DNA from: Pseudarthrobacter defluvii
GTDB lineage: Bacteria > Actinomycetota > Actinomycetes > Actinomycetales > Micrococcaceae
Assembly (NCBI RefSeq): GCF_030816725.1
Contig: NZ_JAUSYG010000001.1
Span: 2,728,001-2,792,000 of the forward strand
Reading direction: 5' to 3'
DNA: 64,000 bases
Each line of letters starts with the position of its first letter. The first letter of the stretch is position 1. The translations under genes and the position numbers were made by a program. The notes beneath the pieces were generated by a model. That model had not been told where the DNA came from, did no database searches, and was given only the letters and a program-made list of their open reading frames with translations. Below, one piece after another: positions 26,268-36,887 of the stretch.

Positions 26268-29195
26268 CTAGACGCGCGGCTTCTCGCGCATCTCGAAGGT
26301 CTCGATGATGTCACCTTCGGTGATGTCGTTGTACGAGCCAAGACCGATACCACATTCGAAGTCCGTGCGGACCTCGGTGGCGTCGTCCTTGAAGCGCTTG
26401 AGCGTCTCAACGGTGAGGTTGTCACCGATGATCTTGCCGTCGCGGCTAATGCGGGCCTTGGCGTTACGCCGGATGATACCGGAGCGGACGATCGAGCCTG
26501 CGATGTTTCCGAACTTGGAGGAGCGGAAGACTTCGCGGACCTCGGCGGTGCCGAGCTGGACTTCTTCGTATTCCGGCTTGAGCATGCCCTTGAGCGCTGC
26601 TTCGATGTCATCGATTGCTGCGTAGATGACGGAGTAGAAGCGCATGTCCACGCCTTCGCGGTCTGCCAGTTCGGCAACCCGCTCGGCGGGCTTGACGTTG
26701 AAGCCGATGATGACGGCGGAGTCGACCGTTGCCAGGTTGACGTCGTTCTGGGTGATGGCACCCACACCGCGGTGGATGACGCGCAGCTGCACGCCTTCGC
26801 CGACGTCGATCTTGAGCAGCGCATCTTCGAGGGCTTCCACGGCACCGGACACGTCACCCTTGAGGATGAGGTTGAGGGTGTCGATCTTGCCTTCGGCGAC
26901 GGCCTGGTCGAAGTCCTCCAGGCTGATGCGCTTGCGGCGCTTGGCCAGGGCGGCGTTGCGGTCGGCGGCTTCACGCTTCTCGGCGATCTGGCGGGCGGTG
27001 CGCTCGTCAGCGGTCACGAAGAAGGTGTCACCGGCGCGCGGCACGTTGGACAGACCCAGCACCTGGACGGGGCGGGACGGGCCTGCCTCGGTCAGGGCGC
27101 TGCCGTCGTCGTCGAACATCGCACGGACGCGGCCGTGGGCCGTGCCTGCCACGATGGTGTCGCCGACCTGGAGGGTACCGGACTGCACCAGGACGGTGGC
27201 AACGGCACCGCGGCCCTTGTCCAGGTTCGCTTCGATCGCAATACCGCGGGCGTCCTTGTTCGGGTTGGCGCGCATGTCCAGGGCGGCGTCCGCGGTGAGC
27301 AGGACTGCCTCGAGCAGCTCGTCGATGTTGAGGTTCTGGCGGGCAGAGACCTCCACGAACATGGTGTCGCCACCGTATTCCTCGGGAACCAGACCGTACT
27401 CGGTCAGCTGGCCGCGGACCTTTTCCGGGTTGGCGCCTTCCTTGTCGATCTTGTTCACTGCCACGACGATCGGCACGTTGGCCGCCTGGGCGTGGTTGAG
27501 GGCTTCAACGGTCTGCGGCATCACGCCGTCGTCCGCTGCGACCACCAGGATGGCGATGTCGGTAACCTTCGCACCACGGGCACGCATGGCGGTGAACGCC
27601 TCGTGGCCCGGGGTATCGATGAAGGTGATCTTGCGATCCGTGCCTTCGTGGTTGTGCGTGACCTGGTAGGCACCGATGTGCTGCGTGATGCCGCCGTGCT
27701 CGCCGGCCATGACGTCGGACTTGCGGATGGCATCGAGCAGGCGGGTCTTACCGTGGTCGACGTGGCCCATGACGGTGACAACCGGAGGACGTGCCTCGAG
27801 TTGCTCGTCGCCTTCGGCTTCCAGCTCGGCATCGAAGTCAATGTCGAACCCGGAGAGCAGCTCGCGCTCCTCGTCTTCCGGCGACACTACCTGGAGCTTG
27901 TAACCCAGCTCCTCGCCCAGCAGGGCAAAGGTCTCCTCGTCCAGCGACTGCGTTGCCGTGGCCATTTCACCAAGGTGGAACAGCACGGTCACCAGTGCGG
28001 CGGGGTTTGCCTCGATCTTGTCGGCGAAGTCCGTGATGGACGAGCCACGGCGAAGCCGGATGACGGTGTTGCCATCGCCGCGGGGTACGCTCACGCCACC
28101 CAGCGACGGGGCACTCATCTGCTCAAGTTCCTGGCGCTTGGCGCGCTTGGACTTGCGCTGCTTGCCACGGCCTGCGCCGCCCTTGCCGAAGGCACCCTGG
28201 GTGCCGCCGCGGCCGCGGCCGCCCTTGCCGAAACCACCACCGGCGGGAGCTCCGCCGCCGGCACCGGGACCGCCGGTTCCGGGTGCGCCGCCGGGACGTC
28301 CGGGACCGCGGCCGCCGCCGCCGGGACGGCCTGCACCTGCGGGTGCGGGACGCTCAGTGCGGTTGGGCATCATGCCGGGAGTAGGACGGGGACCTCCGGG
28401 GCGGGGTGCACCCGGACGGGGTCCGCCTGCACCAGCCGCGGGACGGGGTCCACCTGCACCGGCTGCGGGACGAGGCCCACCGGGACGGGGTCCGCCTGCG
28501 CCAGCTGCGGGGCGCGGCCCACCGGGACGGTCGCCGTCGGTGCGGCTTCCGCCCGGACGTGGCATGCCCTGCGAGGTAGCAAAGGGGTTGTTGCCCGGAC
28601 GGGGCGCGCGCTCACCATCTCCGCCGCGGCCGCGGGGCATGCCCTGGGAGGTGGCGAAGGGGTTGTTGCCCGGGCGGGGGCCGCCTGGACGGGGGCCGGA
28701 TCCACCCTGACGGGCGGAGGGAGCCGGGGTGTCAGCCTTGGGCGCCGGGCGTGCACCGGGCTTGGCGCCGGTGGACGGAGCACCCGAGGACGGGGTCCCC
28801 GAAGCCGGGGTCCCGGACGACGGCGCCGCAGGGGCGGCAGGAGTGGTGGGGGCTGCCGGAGCTGCTGCCTGTGCAGGAGCAGCGGGAGCGGCCGGAGCCG
28901 GTGCCTGGGCCTGGGGGGCCGGGGCTTTGGGCGCGGCGGGGCCGGGAGCCGGTGCTGAAGGGCGTGTTCCTGCTGCCGGAGCGGATGCCTTGGGCGCGGC
29001 GGCGGGTGCTGCGGCTGGAGCCGCCGACTTTGCCGCGGCGTCGGGGAATGCGTTGCGCAGTTTACGCACAACGGGGGCCTCAATGGTTGAAGAGGCAGAG
29101 CGAACGAATTCGCCCAGTTCCTGCAGTTTTGTCACTGCATCTTTGGAAGTTATACCGAGCTCTTTCGCGAGCTCATGTACGCGGACCTTGGCCAC
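26268..29195 (-). CDS. infB: Translation initiation factor IF-2
   Basis: 975 aa, long as in other high-GC actinobacteria. It is the GTPase that places fMet-tRNA on the ribosome. The N-terminal IF2N domain ([25 protein letters not shown]) is followed by a roughly 330-residue Ala/Pro/Gly/Arg-rich linker with internal repeats of [12 protein letters not shown] and [10 protein letters not shown]. The G domain has [22 protein letters not shown] and [13 protein letters not shown]. Domains II-IV end at EMREKPRV. It begins with GTG after AGGAG. Confidence 0.99.
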   Translation of the reverse strand: MAKVRVHELAKELGITSKDAVTKLQELGEFVRSASSTIEAPVVRKLRNAFPDAAAKSAAPAAAPAAAPKASAPAAGTRPSAPAPGPAAPKAPAPQAQAPAPAAPAAPAQAAAPAAPTTPAAPAAPSSGTPASGTPSSGAPSTGAKPGARPAPKADTPAPSARQGGSGPRPGGPRPGNNPFATSQGMPRGRGGDGERAPRPGNNPFATSQGMPRPGGSRTDGDRPGGPRPAAGAGGPRPGGPRPAAGAGGPRPAAGAGGPRPGAPRPGGPRPTPGMMPNRTERPAPAGAGRPGGGGRGPGRPGGAPGTGGPGAGGGAPAGGGFGKGGRGRGGTQGAFGKGGAGRGKQRKSKRAKRQELEQMSAPSLGGVSVPRGDGNTVIRLRRGSSITDFADKIEANPAALVTVLFHLGEMATATQSLDEETFALLGEELGYKLQVVSPEDEERELLSGFDIDFDAELEAEGDEQLEARPPVVTVMGHVDHGKTRLLDAIRKSDVMAGEHGGITQHIGAYQVTHNHEGTDRKITFIDTPGHEAFTAMRARGAKVTDIAILVVAADDGVMPQTVEALNHAQAANVPIVVAVNKIDKEGANPEKVRGQLTEYGLVPEEYGGDTMFVEVSARQNLNIDELLEAVLLTADAALDMRANPNKDARGIAIEANLDKGRGAVATVLVQSGTLQVGDTIVAGTAHGRVRAMFDDDGSALTEAGPSRPVQVLGLSNVPRAGDTFFVTADERTARQIAEKREAADRNAALAKRRKRISLEDFDQAVAEGKIDTLNLILKGDVSGAVEALEDALLKIDVGEGVQLRVIHRGVGAITQNDVNLATVDSAVIIGFNVKPAERVAELADREGVDMRFYSVIYAAIDDIEAALKGMLKPEYEEVQLGTAEVREVFRSSKFGNIAGSIVRSGIIRRNAKARISRDGKIIGDNLTVETLKRFKDDATEVRTDFECGIGLGSYNDITEGDIIETFEMREKPRV

Positions 29196-29347
29196 ATTTC
29201 TCCTGTCTCGGTCCGCACCGAGCCAGGCACGAACCGTCTACTTCTTACTGCGGACCCCAGCCGCTGTTGATGCGAAGGGGCCCATTGCAGAGCGCAACAA
29301 AGTTGTCATCGTTACGCACTCATCGCTGGGAACTCATCGGGTTTCCA

Positions 29348-29689
29348 TCAGATTTCTGACCCGCTTTCAGGTTGGACGGTTGGTGTTGCAGCCACCGTGG
29401 CGGCGTCAACGTTCGTTCCTGGCGTGATCCAGTGTTCGACGGCTGCTGTTTCGGTTGCGCCCGGAAGGGCACGCCCGAATGCTCGCCGCTTGATCGCCAG
29501 AGCCAGGCACGATGTGCTGGGGTGCAGCCATGCACCCCGGCCAGCCATCCGGCGTCGTTCATCCACCAGGACAGCGGTTGACCCGCTGCCTTCGGCGACG
29601 AGCCGGAGCAACTGCGACCGCGGGCCCTTCTTCCGGCATCCGATGCAGGTACGTTCGGGCTGATTCCCGGTGGAAAGCACTTCTGCCAC
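29348..29689 (-). CDS. ylxR: YlxR family RNA-binding protein
   Basis: 113 aa if begun at the GTG at 29689, with AGGA upstream; other GTG or upstream starts are possible. The conserved core ERTCIGCRKKGPRSQLLRLV, GRGAWLHPSTSCLALAIKRRAFGRAL marks the DUF448/YlxR family, small proteins encoded between nusA and infB and reported to bind RNA or RNase P RNA. Placement here is the standard nusA-ylxR-infB order. Confidence 0.9.
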   Translation of the reverse strand: MAEVLSTGNQPERTCIGCRKKGPRSQLLRLVAEGSGSTAVLVDERRRMAGRGAWLHPSTSCLALAIKRRAFGRALPGATETAAVEHWITPGTNVDAATVAATPTVQPESGSEI

Positions 29690-29870
29690 GGTTATCGTCC
29701 TGACGTTCCTTCTGCTGGCCGCAGGTTTTACCGCCTCCGCAGGTACGGAAACGAGCACGCCCAAGGCACACGGCTACCGGCTGTTAGGCGCGGTCTTATC
29801 TATTCTAGCCCCTCCGGGCCGTTCTGCCCGAAACCGGGTGGCCGGCGCAGCGCGCCAGCCACCGCCGGAC

Positions 29871-30851
29871 TTACTTGTCGCGGGCCACCGCGGCATCGGA
29901 GACGATATCGATGCGCCATCCGGTCAGCTTTGCCGCGAGGCGGGCGTTCTGGCCTTCCTTGCCGATGGCCAGGGATAGCTGGTAGTCGGGGACCACCACC
30001 CTTGCCGAACGGGTGGCTTCGTCAGTGATGGTGACCGAATTCACGCGTGACGGCGACAATGCGCTGGCGATGAAGGTGGCCGGGTTCTCGCTGAAGTCGA
30101 CGATGTCGATCTTTTCGTCGTTCAGCTCGGTCATGACCGCGCGTACGCGCGAACCCATTTCACCGATGCAGGCACCCTTCGCGTTGATCCCTGGGGTGTT
30201 CGCCTTGACGGCGATCTTGGTGCGGTGGCCGGCCTCGCGGGCCAGCGCAACAATCTCCACGGAGTGGTCGGCGATCTCGGGGACTTCCAGTTCGAAAAGC
30301 TTCCGGACCAGGCCCGGGTGGGACCGGGACAGCGTCACGGAGGGACCCTTGGTGCCCCGGTGCACATCGATGACCAGGGCGCGCAGGCGGTTGCCGTGGA
30401 TGTACTTCTCGCCGGGAACCTGCTCCGGCGGCGGCAGCAGTGCCTCGATGGAGCCGAGGTTGACCTGGATCATGTGCGGGTTGTTGCCCTGCTGGATGGT
30501 GCCGGACACCAGCTCGCCCTCGCGGCCCTTGAACTCACCCAGGACGTTGTCGTCCTCCACATCGCGGAGCCGCTGCAGGATGATCTGCCGTGCAGTGCTG
30601 GCGGCGATGCGGCCGAACCCCTCGGGAGTGTGTTCGAACTCGCCGATGGGAGCACCGTCGTCGTCGATCTCCACAGCCCAGATGGTCACATGGCCGCTCT
30701 TGCGGTCCAGTTCGGCGCGCGCTTTTTCGAAGGCGCCGGGCGACTTGTGGTACGCCACCAGGAGCGCCTGCTCGATGGTGGGGATCAGGAGGTCCAGCGG
30801 GATTTCACGCTCACGCTCCAAAAGCCTCAGTGCGCTCATGTCAATATCCAT
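29871..30851 (-). CDS. nusA: Transcription termination/antitermination protein NusA
   Basis: 326 aa. It binds RNA polymerase and affects pausing, termination and antitermination. The N-terminal polymerase-binding domain ([30 protein letters not shown]), an S1 domain, and two KH domains with [18 protein letters not shown] and [19 protein letters not shown] are all seen. It lacks the C-terminal acidic repeats of enterobacterial NusA, as is usual in actinobacteria. It overlaps rimP by 1 bp. Confidence 0.98.
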   Translation of the reverse strand: MDIDMSALRLLEREREIPLDLLIPTIEQALLVAYHKSPGAFEKARAELDRKSGHVTIWAVEIDDDGAPIGEFEHTPEGFGRIAASTARQIILQRLRDVEDDNVLGEFKGREGELVSGTIQQGNNPHMIQVNLGSIEALLPPPEQVPGEKYIHGNRLRALVIDVHRGTKGPSVTLSRSHPGLVRKLFELEVPEIADHSVEIVALAREAGHRTKIAVKANTPGINAKGACIGEMGSRVRAVMTELNDEKIDIVDFSENPATFIASALSPSRVNSVTITDEATRSARVVVPDYQLSLAIGKEGQNARLAAKLTGWRIDIVSDAAVARDK

Positions 30852-31462
30852 CAGGCCTCCTCAGAAGGTCCATTGTGTTCAGGTTCCAGACCGTCCTCCT
30901 GGAGGTGGCTGAATTCGATCTCGACTTTTCCGTTGCGGATCCTGTCGAAAGGAAGCTTTACGGGTTCGCCCTGCCGGGGCTTCATGCCCTTCTTGACTGC
31001 GATTTCCGGAACGAGAGTCACTCCCCCGTCATCCACGGAGTGGACGCGGCCGGTCATGTTTTCGCCCTGGATGACGTTGACCTTGACCATCCGGCCCCGG
31101 GCGCGGCGCCAGTGGCGGGGCTCAGTCAGGGGACGGCCGACGCCGGGCGAGGACACTTCGAGGTCGTAGGGACGGCCGTCGTCATTGGGGTCGTTGTCCA
31201 GCACATCCGAGAGCACCCTGGAAATGTCCGCGATCACGTCCAGGCTGACGCCGCCCGTCTCCTCCTGCGGCAGGTCCACCACGACGTGGACCACCCGGTG
31301 GGAGCCGGGGATGATGGCCACGTCCTCAAGGTACAGGCGGTTGGCCTGGACTGCGGGTTCCAGGAGGGCCCGGAGCCGGGCAGCTTCAGGGTTGTGGACC
31401 GGTGCGGTTCCGCTTCCCGAGCCGGTGTGGTCTGGTGAAGCCGTAGCTTCTGCGTTGCTCAC
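30851..31462 (-). CDS. rimP: Ribosome maturation factor RimP
   Basis: 203 aa. It assists 30S assembly in the cytoplasm. It shows an N-terminal acidic/Gly-rich leader of about 25 residues, [24 protein letters not shown], the family signature [12 protein letters not shown] and a C-terminal SH3-like barrel with [17 protein letters not shown]. The GTG start is preceded by GGGAGG. It is the first gene of the rimP-nusA-ylxR-infB-rbfA operon. Confidence 0.97.
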   Translation of the reverse strand: MSNAEATASPDHTGSGSGTAPVHNPEAARLRALLEPAVQANRLYLEDVAIIPGSHRVVHVVVDLPQEETGGVSLDVIADISRVLSDVLDNDPNDDGRPYDLEVSSPGVGRPLTEPRHWRRARGRMVKVNVIQGENMTGRVHSVDDGGVTLVPEIAVKKGMKPRQGEPVKLPFDRIRNGKVEIEFSHLQEDGLEPEHNGPSEEA

Positions 31463-31567
31463 GATGCCGGCCGCCTCCCTATAGATGTTGTGGTGTTTAC
31501 TAGCGTAGCTATTTTACCGGCCCAGTGGTGCACCCGGGTGCCCCTCAGCGTGACACCATGGTCTGTT

Positions 31568-32695
31568 GTGAACCACCCCCTCAAGGATGCCCAACCGCGC
31601 CTGCGCCCATTCCGGTTTGCCGTCTTTGCCCTTGCTGCGCTGGTGGTCCTGAGCCTTGGTTTTGCCTTGATTCCCGCGGAAAGGCCCGCTCCCGCCGAGC
31701 CTTCGTTCACGGAACGGGCCAGGGCGGCGGCGCTCAGTACGGCCATGGACCTGCGTGCTTCCGGGATGGATCTGGCTTCCACCGGTGCAGCGGATTCCAC
31801 CGCCCTGGCCCCGGTTGTGACCTTGCTGACCATCCAGGCCAGGGCGTTGATGTCCCCTTCGCTGATGTCCGCCACGCCTGAGCCGGCGCCGGCCCTGTCG
31901 CCGGCATCCCCCGCACCGTCTCCCACCGCGGCTCCCCTGAGCGCCGCGGGGCTCGTCCAGGCACTGGCCGACAGCGGGACAGCCCGCATCAAGGACGCGC
32001 AAACGGCCGACGGCGGCATGGCGCGCCTTCTCGCGGGCACCGGCACCGCGCAGCTCCTCGCGGCCGGCCGCCTTGCCGCCGCCACCGGGGTACCCGTCCC
32101 ACAGGGAGCGGCGGGAGCGGAGGAAGAAGTGGCAGGTTCGACAACAGCGTCTCCGTGCCCGTCACCGTCAGCCTCCGCCGCCCAGCGGGGCTCCGGCCCA
32201 GGCGCCCTCCCCGGTACACGCCAGGTGCTTGCCGCTGCCGTTGCCGCGGAGCAGCAGGCCGCATACGGCTACCAGGCGGCCCTCCCCCGCCTCCGTCCCA
32301 CCGAGGCCGGCCCGGCGTCGGAATTCCTGGCCGCGCACAAAGAGCTGGCCGCCTACGGCGGGGAACGCCTCCGGCTCGCCTGCGGCGGGGCGGTGCCGCA
32401 ACAGCCCGGGTATGTCCTCGATCCCGGCTTCCTCGCCGCCCCGGCGGCGGGTTTGGGCAGGCTCGAGGTGGCCACCCTGGCCTCCTACGGCGACCTCGTT
32501 GCGGTATCCCAGGGCCAGGACCGGAAGTGGGCGCTGTCAGCGCTTCAGGCTGCCGCAGGACGGGCACTTCACTGGGGTGCGGACCCCGGACCTGTTCCGG
32601 GCCTCACCCTGGACGTCGGCCAACTGCCCGCCCTTCCCGCCGGCAGCGGACTTCCGGCAACTACTGCCGGAACGCCGTCGGCTCCCGGAGCCTAA
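31568..32695 (+). CDS. DUF4439 ferritin-like domain protein with N-terminal membrane anchor
   Basis: 375 aa from a GTG at 31568; the frame opens at 31490, so the start is uncertain. One hydrophobic segment (about 17-35) anchors or exports it. A long Ala/Ser/Pro-rich stretch follows, then a C-terminal DUF4439 four-helix domain (about 235-345) with VLAAAVAAEQQAAYGYQAALPRL and FLAAHKELAAYGGERL, which carries the Glu/His pattern of ferritin-like folds. Function is unknown. It is divergent from rimP. Confidence 0.78.
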   Translation: MNHPLKDAQPRLRPFRFAVFALAALVVLSLGFALIPAERPAPAEPSFTERARAAALSTAMDLRASGMDLASTGAADSTALAPVVTLLTIQARALMSPSLMSATPEPAPALSPASPAPSPTAAPLSAAGLVQALADSGTARIKDAQTADGGMARLLAGTGTAQLLAAGRLAAATGVPVPQGAAGAEEEVAGSTTASPCPSPSASAAQRGSGPGALPGTRQVLAAAVAAEQQAAYGYQAALPRLRPTEAGPASEFLAAHKELAAYGGERLRLACGGAVPQQPGYVLDPGFLAAPAAGLGRLEVATLASYGDLVAVSQGQDRKWALSALQAAAGRALHWGADPGPVPGLTLDVGQLPALPAGSGLPATTAGTPSAPGA

Positions 32696-32795
32696 TCCCT
32701 TCCTCCCGTCAACGGCCTGAGATCGCTGGTGTCCGGCCGCAAAGAACACCGCGCAGAGGGTGGCACCGGGCAGGCAGGGGTGGTTTGCTGAAGGC

Positions 32796-33563
32796 ATGAA
32801 TGCGGATGAACCAGCCGATCCCCCAGGAGCCGGTGCCGCCGGCCCGGAGCTGAACAGCCACCTTGAGACGGAACCGCACGGCGACGACACCGCGCACCGG
32901 CTGAACTGGCTGCGCGCAGGTGTCCTGGGCGCCAACGACGGCATCGTCTCAGTCGCGGCGATTGTGGTCGGCGTGGCAGGGGCTACGGCTGAGTCAGGCC
33001 CCATCCTCACGGCCGGCGTGGCCGGGGTGGTGGGCGGCGCGGTGTCGATGGCGCTGGGCGAGTATGTTTCCGTGAGCAGCCAAAGCGACAGCCAGCGTGC
33101 CTTGATCGAAAAGGAGCGCCGCGAACTGGCGGAGGAACCTGAAGCGGAACTGGCTGAGCTGGCGGCCATCTACCAGGCGAAGGGCCTCAGCCCGGAAACA
33201 GCGGCCAAGGTTGCCAAGGAACTTACCGCCCACGATGTCCTGGCAGCACACCTGTCCGCGGAGCTCAACATTGATGAGGCGGACATCGTCAGCCCCTGGC
33301 ACGCGGCGTTCGCCTCCGCCATTGCCTTCACCATTGGCGCCATCCTGCCAATGCTGGCCATCCTGCTTCCCCCGCCTGATGTCCGCGTCCCGCTGACGTT
33401 TGTTTCAGTCCTGGTGGCCTTGGCCTTGACCGGTGCCCTGGGGGCGTGGATCGGCGGCGGCTCAAAAACGCGGGCGGCTGTCCGTGTTGTGGTGGGCGGC
33501 GCGTTGGCGCTCGCGGCAACGTTCCTGATCGGCAACCTGCTGGGGGCATCGGGTGTTGTCTGA
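32796..33563 (+). CDS. VIT-family membrane protein (iron/manganese transporter type)
   Basis: 255 aa from the ATG at 32796. After a Pro/Glu N-tail it shows the VIT/CCC1 core: LNWLRAGVLGANDGIVSVAAIVVGVAGA, GGAVSMALGEYVSVSSQSDSQ, then a charged Glu-rich cytoplasmic helix pair (about 107-165) that carries metal ligands in the family. Three C-terminal helices follow (about 172-192, 200-222, 228-250). It probably moves Fe or Mn across the membrane. The kinase gene overlaps its last 11 bp. Confidence 0.9.
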   Translation: MNADEPADPPGAGAAGPELNSHLETEPHGDDTAHRLNWLRAGVLGANDGIVSVAAIVVGVAGATAESGPILTAGVAGVVGGAVSMALGEYVSVSSQSDSQRALIEKERRELAEEPEAELAELAAIYQAKGLSPETAAKVAKELTAHDVLAAHLSAELNIDEADIVSPWHAAFASAIAFTIGAILPMLAILLPPPDVRVPLTFVSVLVALALTGALGAWIGGGSKTRAAVRVVVGGALALAATFLIGNLLGASGVV

Positions 33564-34602
33564 CCCCGTGGTGCGTGGCTCCGCGCCGGTACCACCCATC
33601 CCACCGGACCTCTTCCGGCGTTACGCACACAGCAGCGGGGGCAGGGCCTGGCTGGGGCGCCTTCCACACCTGCTGCTGGACCGCCTGGAGCAGTGGCAAC
33701 TGGAAGTCGACCTTGCCCCCGGCAGCCTGCCGTGGAGCGGGCACGGCGGCCTCGTGGTGCCCGTGCGGCGGGAAGACGGCTCTCCCGCAGCACTAAAAAT
33801 CGCATTTCCCCACGAGGAAGCCAAGGTGGAGCGGCATGCGCTGGCGCTCTGGGACGGTCACGGCGCCGTTGCACTGCTGGCCTCGGAAGCGGAATCGTGC
33901 GCGATGCTCCTGGAACGCCTGGATGCCGGCAGCGCCCTGGCAGGGGTGCCGCTTGATGATGCAGCCGAGGTGTGGGGCGGGCTGGTGCGCCGGCTGGGTC
34001 TGGCCCCGGACCACCGCCCCGAATGGCGGGAGTTCGACCACATTGCGGCCCGCGCCGAACAGTGGAGCGACGAGCTGCCCGCGGACTGGGACCAGCTTGG
34101 CCGTCCCTTCCCACGCTGGCTCCTGGAAGCCGCACTTGAAGTGTGCCAGACGCGCGGCGCGGTGGGCCGCCGGTCCGCCCACGACCTGTTGGTCCACACG
34201 GACCTGCATTTCCTGAACGTCCTGGCGCGTCCGGGAGTGGGGCCGGAGAAAGCACCGGCGGATGCAGCTTATGCAGCCATCGACCCGCAGCCGATGATTG
34301 GCGAGCCAGAGTTCGCCGTGGCCCCGCTGCTCTGGAACCGCCTTGCGGACCTGCCGGCGGCCCAGTCGGGTGCGGCGCTCCTCAGGCGCTGCCACGAGTT
34401 CAGCTCCGCCGCGGGACTGGAGCCTGACGTAGCCCGGCAGTGGGGCATCGCCAGGGAGGTGGAGAACGCGCTCTGGTACGCCCGGGAGGGACACCGTGGA
34501 GATCTGGCCCGGTCCCTCTGGGTTGCCAGTACCCTCGCCGGCAAGGCGCTGGACGGCCTTCCCCATCCCCATGCGTTGCCCGAGCCAGGAATGGGCGCAT
34601 AG
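33553..34602 (+). CDS. Aminoglycoside/hydroxyurea resistance kinase-like protein (APH(6) family)
   Basis: 349 aa from a GTG inside the end of the VIT gene. The fold of small-molecule kinases is seen in ALKIAFPHEEAKVERHALALW (ATP-site Lys), MLLERLDAG, the catalytic loop HTDLHFLNVL (about 215-224) and the metal-binding AIDPQPMIGEPEFAVAPLLW. These match the streptomycin-6-kinase/hur family. Whether it gives drug resistance or phosphorylates a native metabolite is unknown. Composition matches the neighbourhood, so it looks resident rather than acquired. Confidence 0.85.
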   Translation: MLSDPVVRGSAPVPPIPPDLFRRYAHSSGGRAWLGRLPHLLLDRLEQWQLEVDLAPGSLPWSGHGGLVVPVRREDGSPAALKIAFPHEEAKVERHALALWDGHGAVALLASEAESCAMLLERLDAGSALAGVPLDDAAEVWGGLVRRLGLAPDHRPEWREFDHIAARAEQWSDELPADWDQLGRPFPRWLLEAALEVCQTRGAVGRRSAHDLLVHTDLHFLNVLARPGVGPEKAPADAAYAAIDPQPMIGEPEFAVAPLLWNRLADLPAAQSGAALLRRCHEFSSAAGLEPDVARQWGIAREVENALWYAREGHRGDLARSLWVASTLAGKALDGLPHPHALPEPGMGA

Positions 34603-34645
34603 CGAAGGCGGGACACGCCGCAGGCGAAAAGAGGCGCTGGAACTG

Positions 34646-36037
34646 TCAGGACGTCCGGACAGAGGCAAGGGCTGACCGGACGGCGTCGACTGCGGTAGCC
34701 ACGTCCTCCCCCGCCGTATGCCAATTGCTCACCGAAACCCGAAGGATGTCCCGGTCCCGCCACCGCGAACCGGACATCCATACTTTCCCGTCCTCGATGA
34801 TGCGGGCGGTGACTGCACGGGTGGTGTCGTCGTCGCCGAACGCCAGGCACACCTGGGTGTAGGCAACATCGTTGAGTACCTCCACGCCGTCCAGGGCCGC
34901 CATTCCCTCTGCGATGGCGGCGGCAGCTCCCGCCAGTCCCCCTACCTGGGCTGCGACGCCTTCCCGGCCCAGGCTTTTTAGCGCGGCCCATACGGGCACG
35001 CCACGGGCCCTCCGGGAAAGTTCAGGGACCTTCTCGAAGGGATCGCCCGGGCCTTCCGCGTCGTGCACCAGGTAGCTCGCATGCAGGCCCATCGCAGCCC
35101 GCAGCGCGGAGGGGTCGCGGACGACGGCGATGCCGCAGTCGTAGGGAACGTTCAGCGTCTTGTGGGCATCCGTGCTCCAGGAGTCGGCCTCTTCATAGCC
35201 CCGGGTGAGGTGCCGCAGTTCCGGCACAGCGGCAGCCCACAGCCCGAAGGCACCGTCGATGTGCACCCACGCGCCGTGCTTGCGTGCGACGGCGATGGCT
35301 TCGGCAAAGGGGTCGAAGGCGCCGGAGTGCAGGTTGCCCGCCTGGAGGCACACCAGGGCGGGCCCGCTGCCGGCAGCAAGCGCGGCGTCCAGGGCGGCGG
35401 GGACCAGCCGTCCCTGGCCGTCCGCGTCCACCTGCGTCGGCTTTCCGAGGCCCAGGTAGCGCAGGCCAAGATCCACGGTGTCGTGCCGTTCCCGTCCCAC
35501 GAAGCATCGGATCCGGGGTGCGCCGGAGAGCCCGTCGCTGTCCAGGTCCCAGCCTGCGTCGGCGAGCAGCCGCCAGCGGGCAGCAGCCATTCCGGTGAAA
35601 TTTGCCATGGTGGCGCCGGTGACGAATCCGACGTCGGCCGTGGACGGCAGGCCCAGCAGCTCCAGGAGCCAGTGTCCGGCCGCCTCCTCAATGGCAGCGG
35701 TGGCCGGCGTGGCGTAGCGGAGGCAGGCGTTCTGGTCCCAGGCGCTGACCAGCCAGTCCGAGGCCAGGGCAGCGGGCAGGGTGCCGCCGATAACCCAGCC
35801 GAAGAACCGGCCCGAGGGCATGGCCATGAGCCCGGGCTCGGCCTGCGTGGCCAGGAAATCGATCACCTCAGCAGCGGGCATGCCTGCTACGGGCAGCGGC
35901 CCGCCAAACACGCCAGCAAGATCGGAGGCATGCAGGCGGGGTCCTACAGGGCGGTTCCGGAGGCTTTCCAGCCAGGCCTGTGAATGCCCTGCTGCGGCCG
36001 CGAGGGCCGCGGCATACTCGTCATCGCCGTGTGCCAT
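34646..36037 (-). CDS. PLP-dependent (group II) decarboxylase family protein
   Basis: 463 aa. Group II decarboxylase layout: FFGWVIGGTLPAALASDWL, GFVTGATMANFTGMAAAR, HIDGAFGLWAAA and the PLP-lysine motif SWSTDAHKTLNVPYDCG (about 285-300). It resembles aromatic-amino-acid/glutamate/diaminobutyrate decarboxylase relatives widely annotated only as pyridoxal-dependent decarboxylase. The substrate is not clear. It is convergent with the kinase gene and lies 55 bp from the TSUP gene. Confidence 0.88.
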   Translation of the reverse strand: MAHGDDEYAAALAAAAGHSQAWLESLRNRPVGPRLHASDLAGVFGGPLPVAGMPAAEVIDFLATQAEPGLMAMPSGRFFGWVIGGTLPAALASDWLVSAWDQNACLRYATPATAAIEEAAGHWLLELLGLPSTADVGFVTGATMANFTGMAAARWRLLADAGWDLDSDGLSGAPRIRCFVGRERHDTVDLGLRYLGLGKPTQVDADGQGRLVPAALDAALAAGSGPALVCLQAGNLHSGAFDPFAEAIAVARKHGAWVHIDGAFGLWAAAVPELRHLTRGYEEADSWSTDAHKTLNVPYDCGIAVVRDPSALRAAMGLHASYLVHDAEGPGDPFEKVPELSRRARGVPVWAALKSLGREGVAAQVGGLAGAAAAIAEGMAALDGVEVLNDVAYTQVCLAFGDDDTTRAVTARIIEDGKVWMSGSRWRDRDILRVSVSNWHTAGEDVATAVDAVRSALASVRTS

Positions 36038-36092
36038 ACGTGCATGCTACGCCGGGACGGTCCCCGTCACGAGGCCCGGTTTCCGGGACCTA

Positions 36093-36887
36093 TCAGGCGA
36101 AGTTTTCCTGCCATACGTCGTAGCCGAGCTTGATGATCAGGGCTGCCACCACCACGAGGAAGACCACCCGCACGAACTTGCTGCCCTGCTTCACCGCGGT
36201 GCGGGCTCCCAGGTAGCCGCCGGCCATGTTCGCTCCCCCGAGCAGCAGGCCGATACCCCACAGGATGGACCCGTGCGGCAGGAAGAACAGCAAGGCGCCG
36301 GCGTTGGTGGCCATGTTGACGATCTTGGCTTTGGCGCTGGCTTCAAGGAATGCGTAGCCCATGGCGGACACCAGGGCGATGACCAGGAAGGAGCCGGTCC
36401 CCGGGCCAATCAGCCCGTCATAGAAGCCGATCACCGCACCGATGAGGCAGGCCACCACATAATGCTTATGGCCTTCGTGCCGCAGCGCGGTCAGCTCACC
36501 GATGCTGGGCTTCAGGGCCGTGAAAAGCGCGACGGCGACCAGCGCCACCACGATGATGGGCTTGAACACACCGGCCGGCAGGGTGGCGGCCAGGCTTGCG
36601 CCGCCGAAGCTGCCTGCCAACGCTATCACCGCCATGGGCACCGCCGTCCGCAGGTCCGGCCCTACCCGCCGGTAATAGGTGGCGGCACTGGTGGCGGTCC
36701 CGAAGATGGAGCCCATCTTGTTGGTGGCAAGCGCCTGGACGGGCGCGATGCCCGGAACCAGGAGCAAGGCAGGAAGCTGGATAAGTCCTCCTCCACCAAC
36801 CACCGCATCAACCCAGCCGGCTGCGAATCCAGCCACCACGATCAGGATGATGGTGGTGAGCTGGATCGACTCGAAGCCGGAGATCAC
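36093..36887 (-). CDS. TSUP family exporter (TauE/SafE-like)
   Basis: 264 aa with about eight hydrophobic helices. The family duplicates appear as [24 protein letters not shown] near the N-terminus and [21 protein letters not shown] in the middle. These proteins export sulfite, sulfonates or organosulfur compounds, or import related anions. Its ATG overlaps the proS stop by 4 bp, an unusual pairing. A link to the molybdoenzyme is not implied by distance. Confidence 0.9.
   Translation of the reverse strand: MISGFESIQLTTIILIVVAGFAAGWVDAVVGGGGLIQLPALLLVPGIAPVQALATNKMGSIFGTATSAATYYRRVGPDLRTAVPMAVIALAGSFGGASLAATLPAGVFKPIIVVALVAVALFTALKPSIGELTALRHEGHKHYVVACLIGAVIGFYDGLIGPGTGSFLVIALVSAMGYAFLEASAKAKIVNMATNAGALLFFLPHGSILWGIGLLLGGANMAGGYLGARTAVKQGSKFVRVVFLVVVAALIIKLGYDVWQENFA

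Noticed and set aside
26094..28958. Long open frame of 954 codons opposite infB
   Set aside because: It is the shadow of the IF-2 gene; the amino acid pattern is low-complexity and infB is unmistakable on the other strand.
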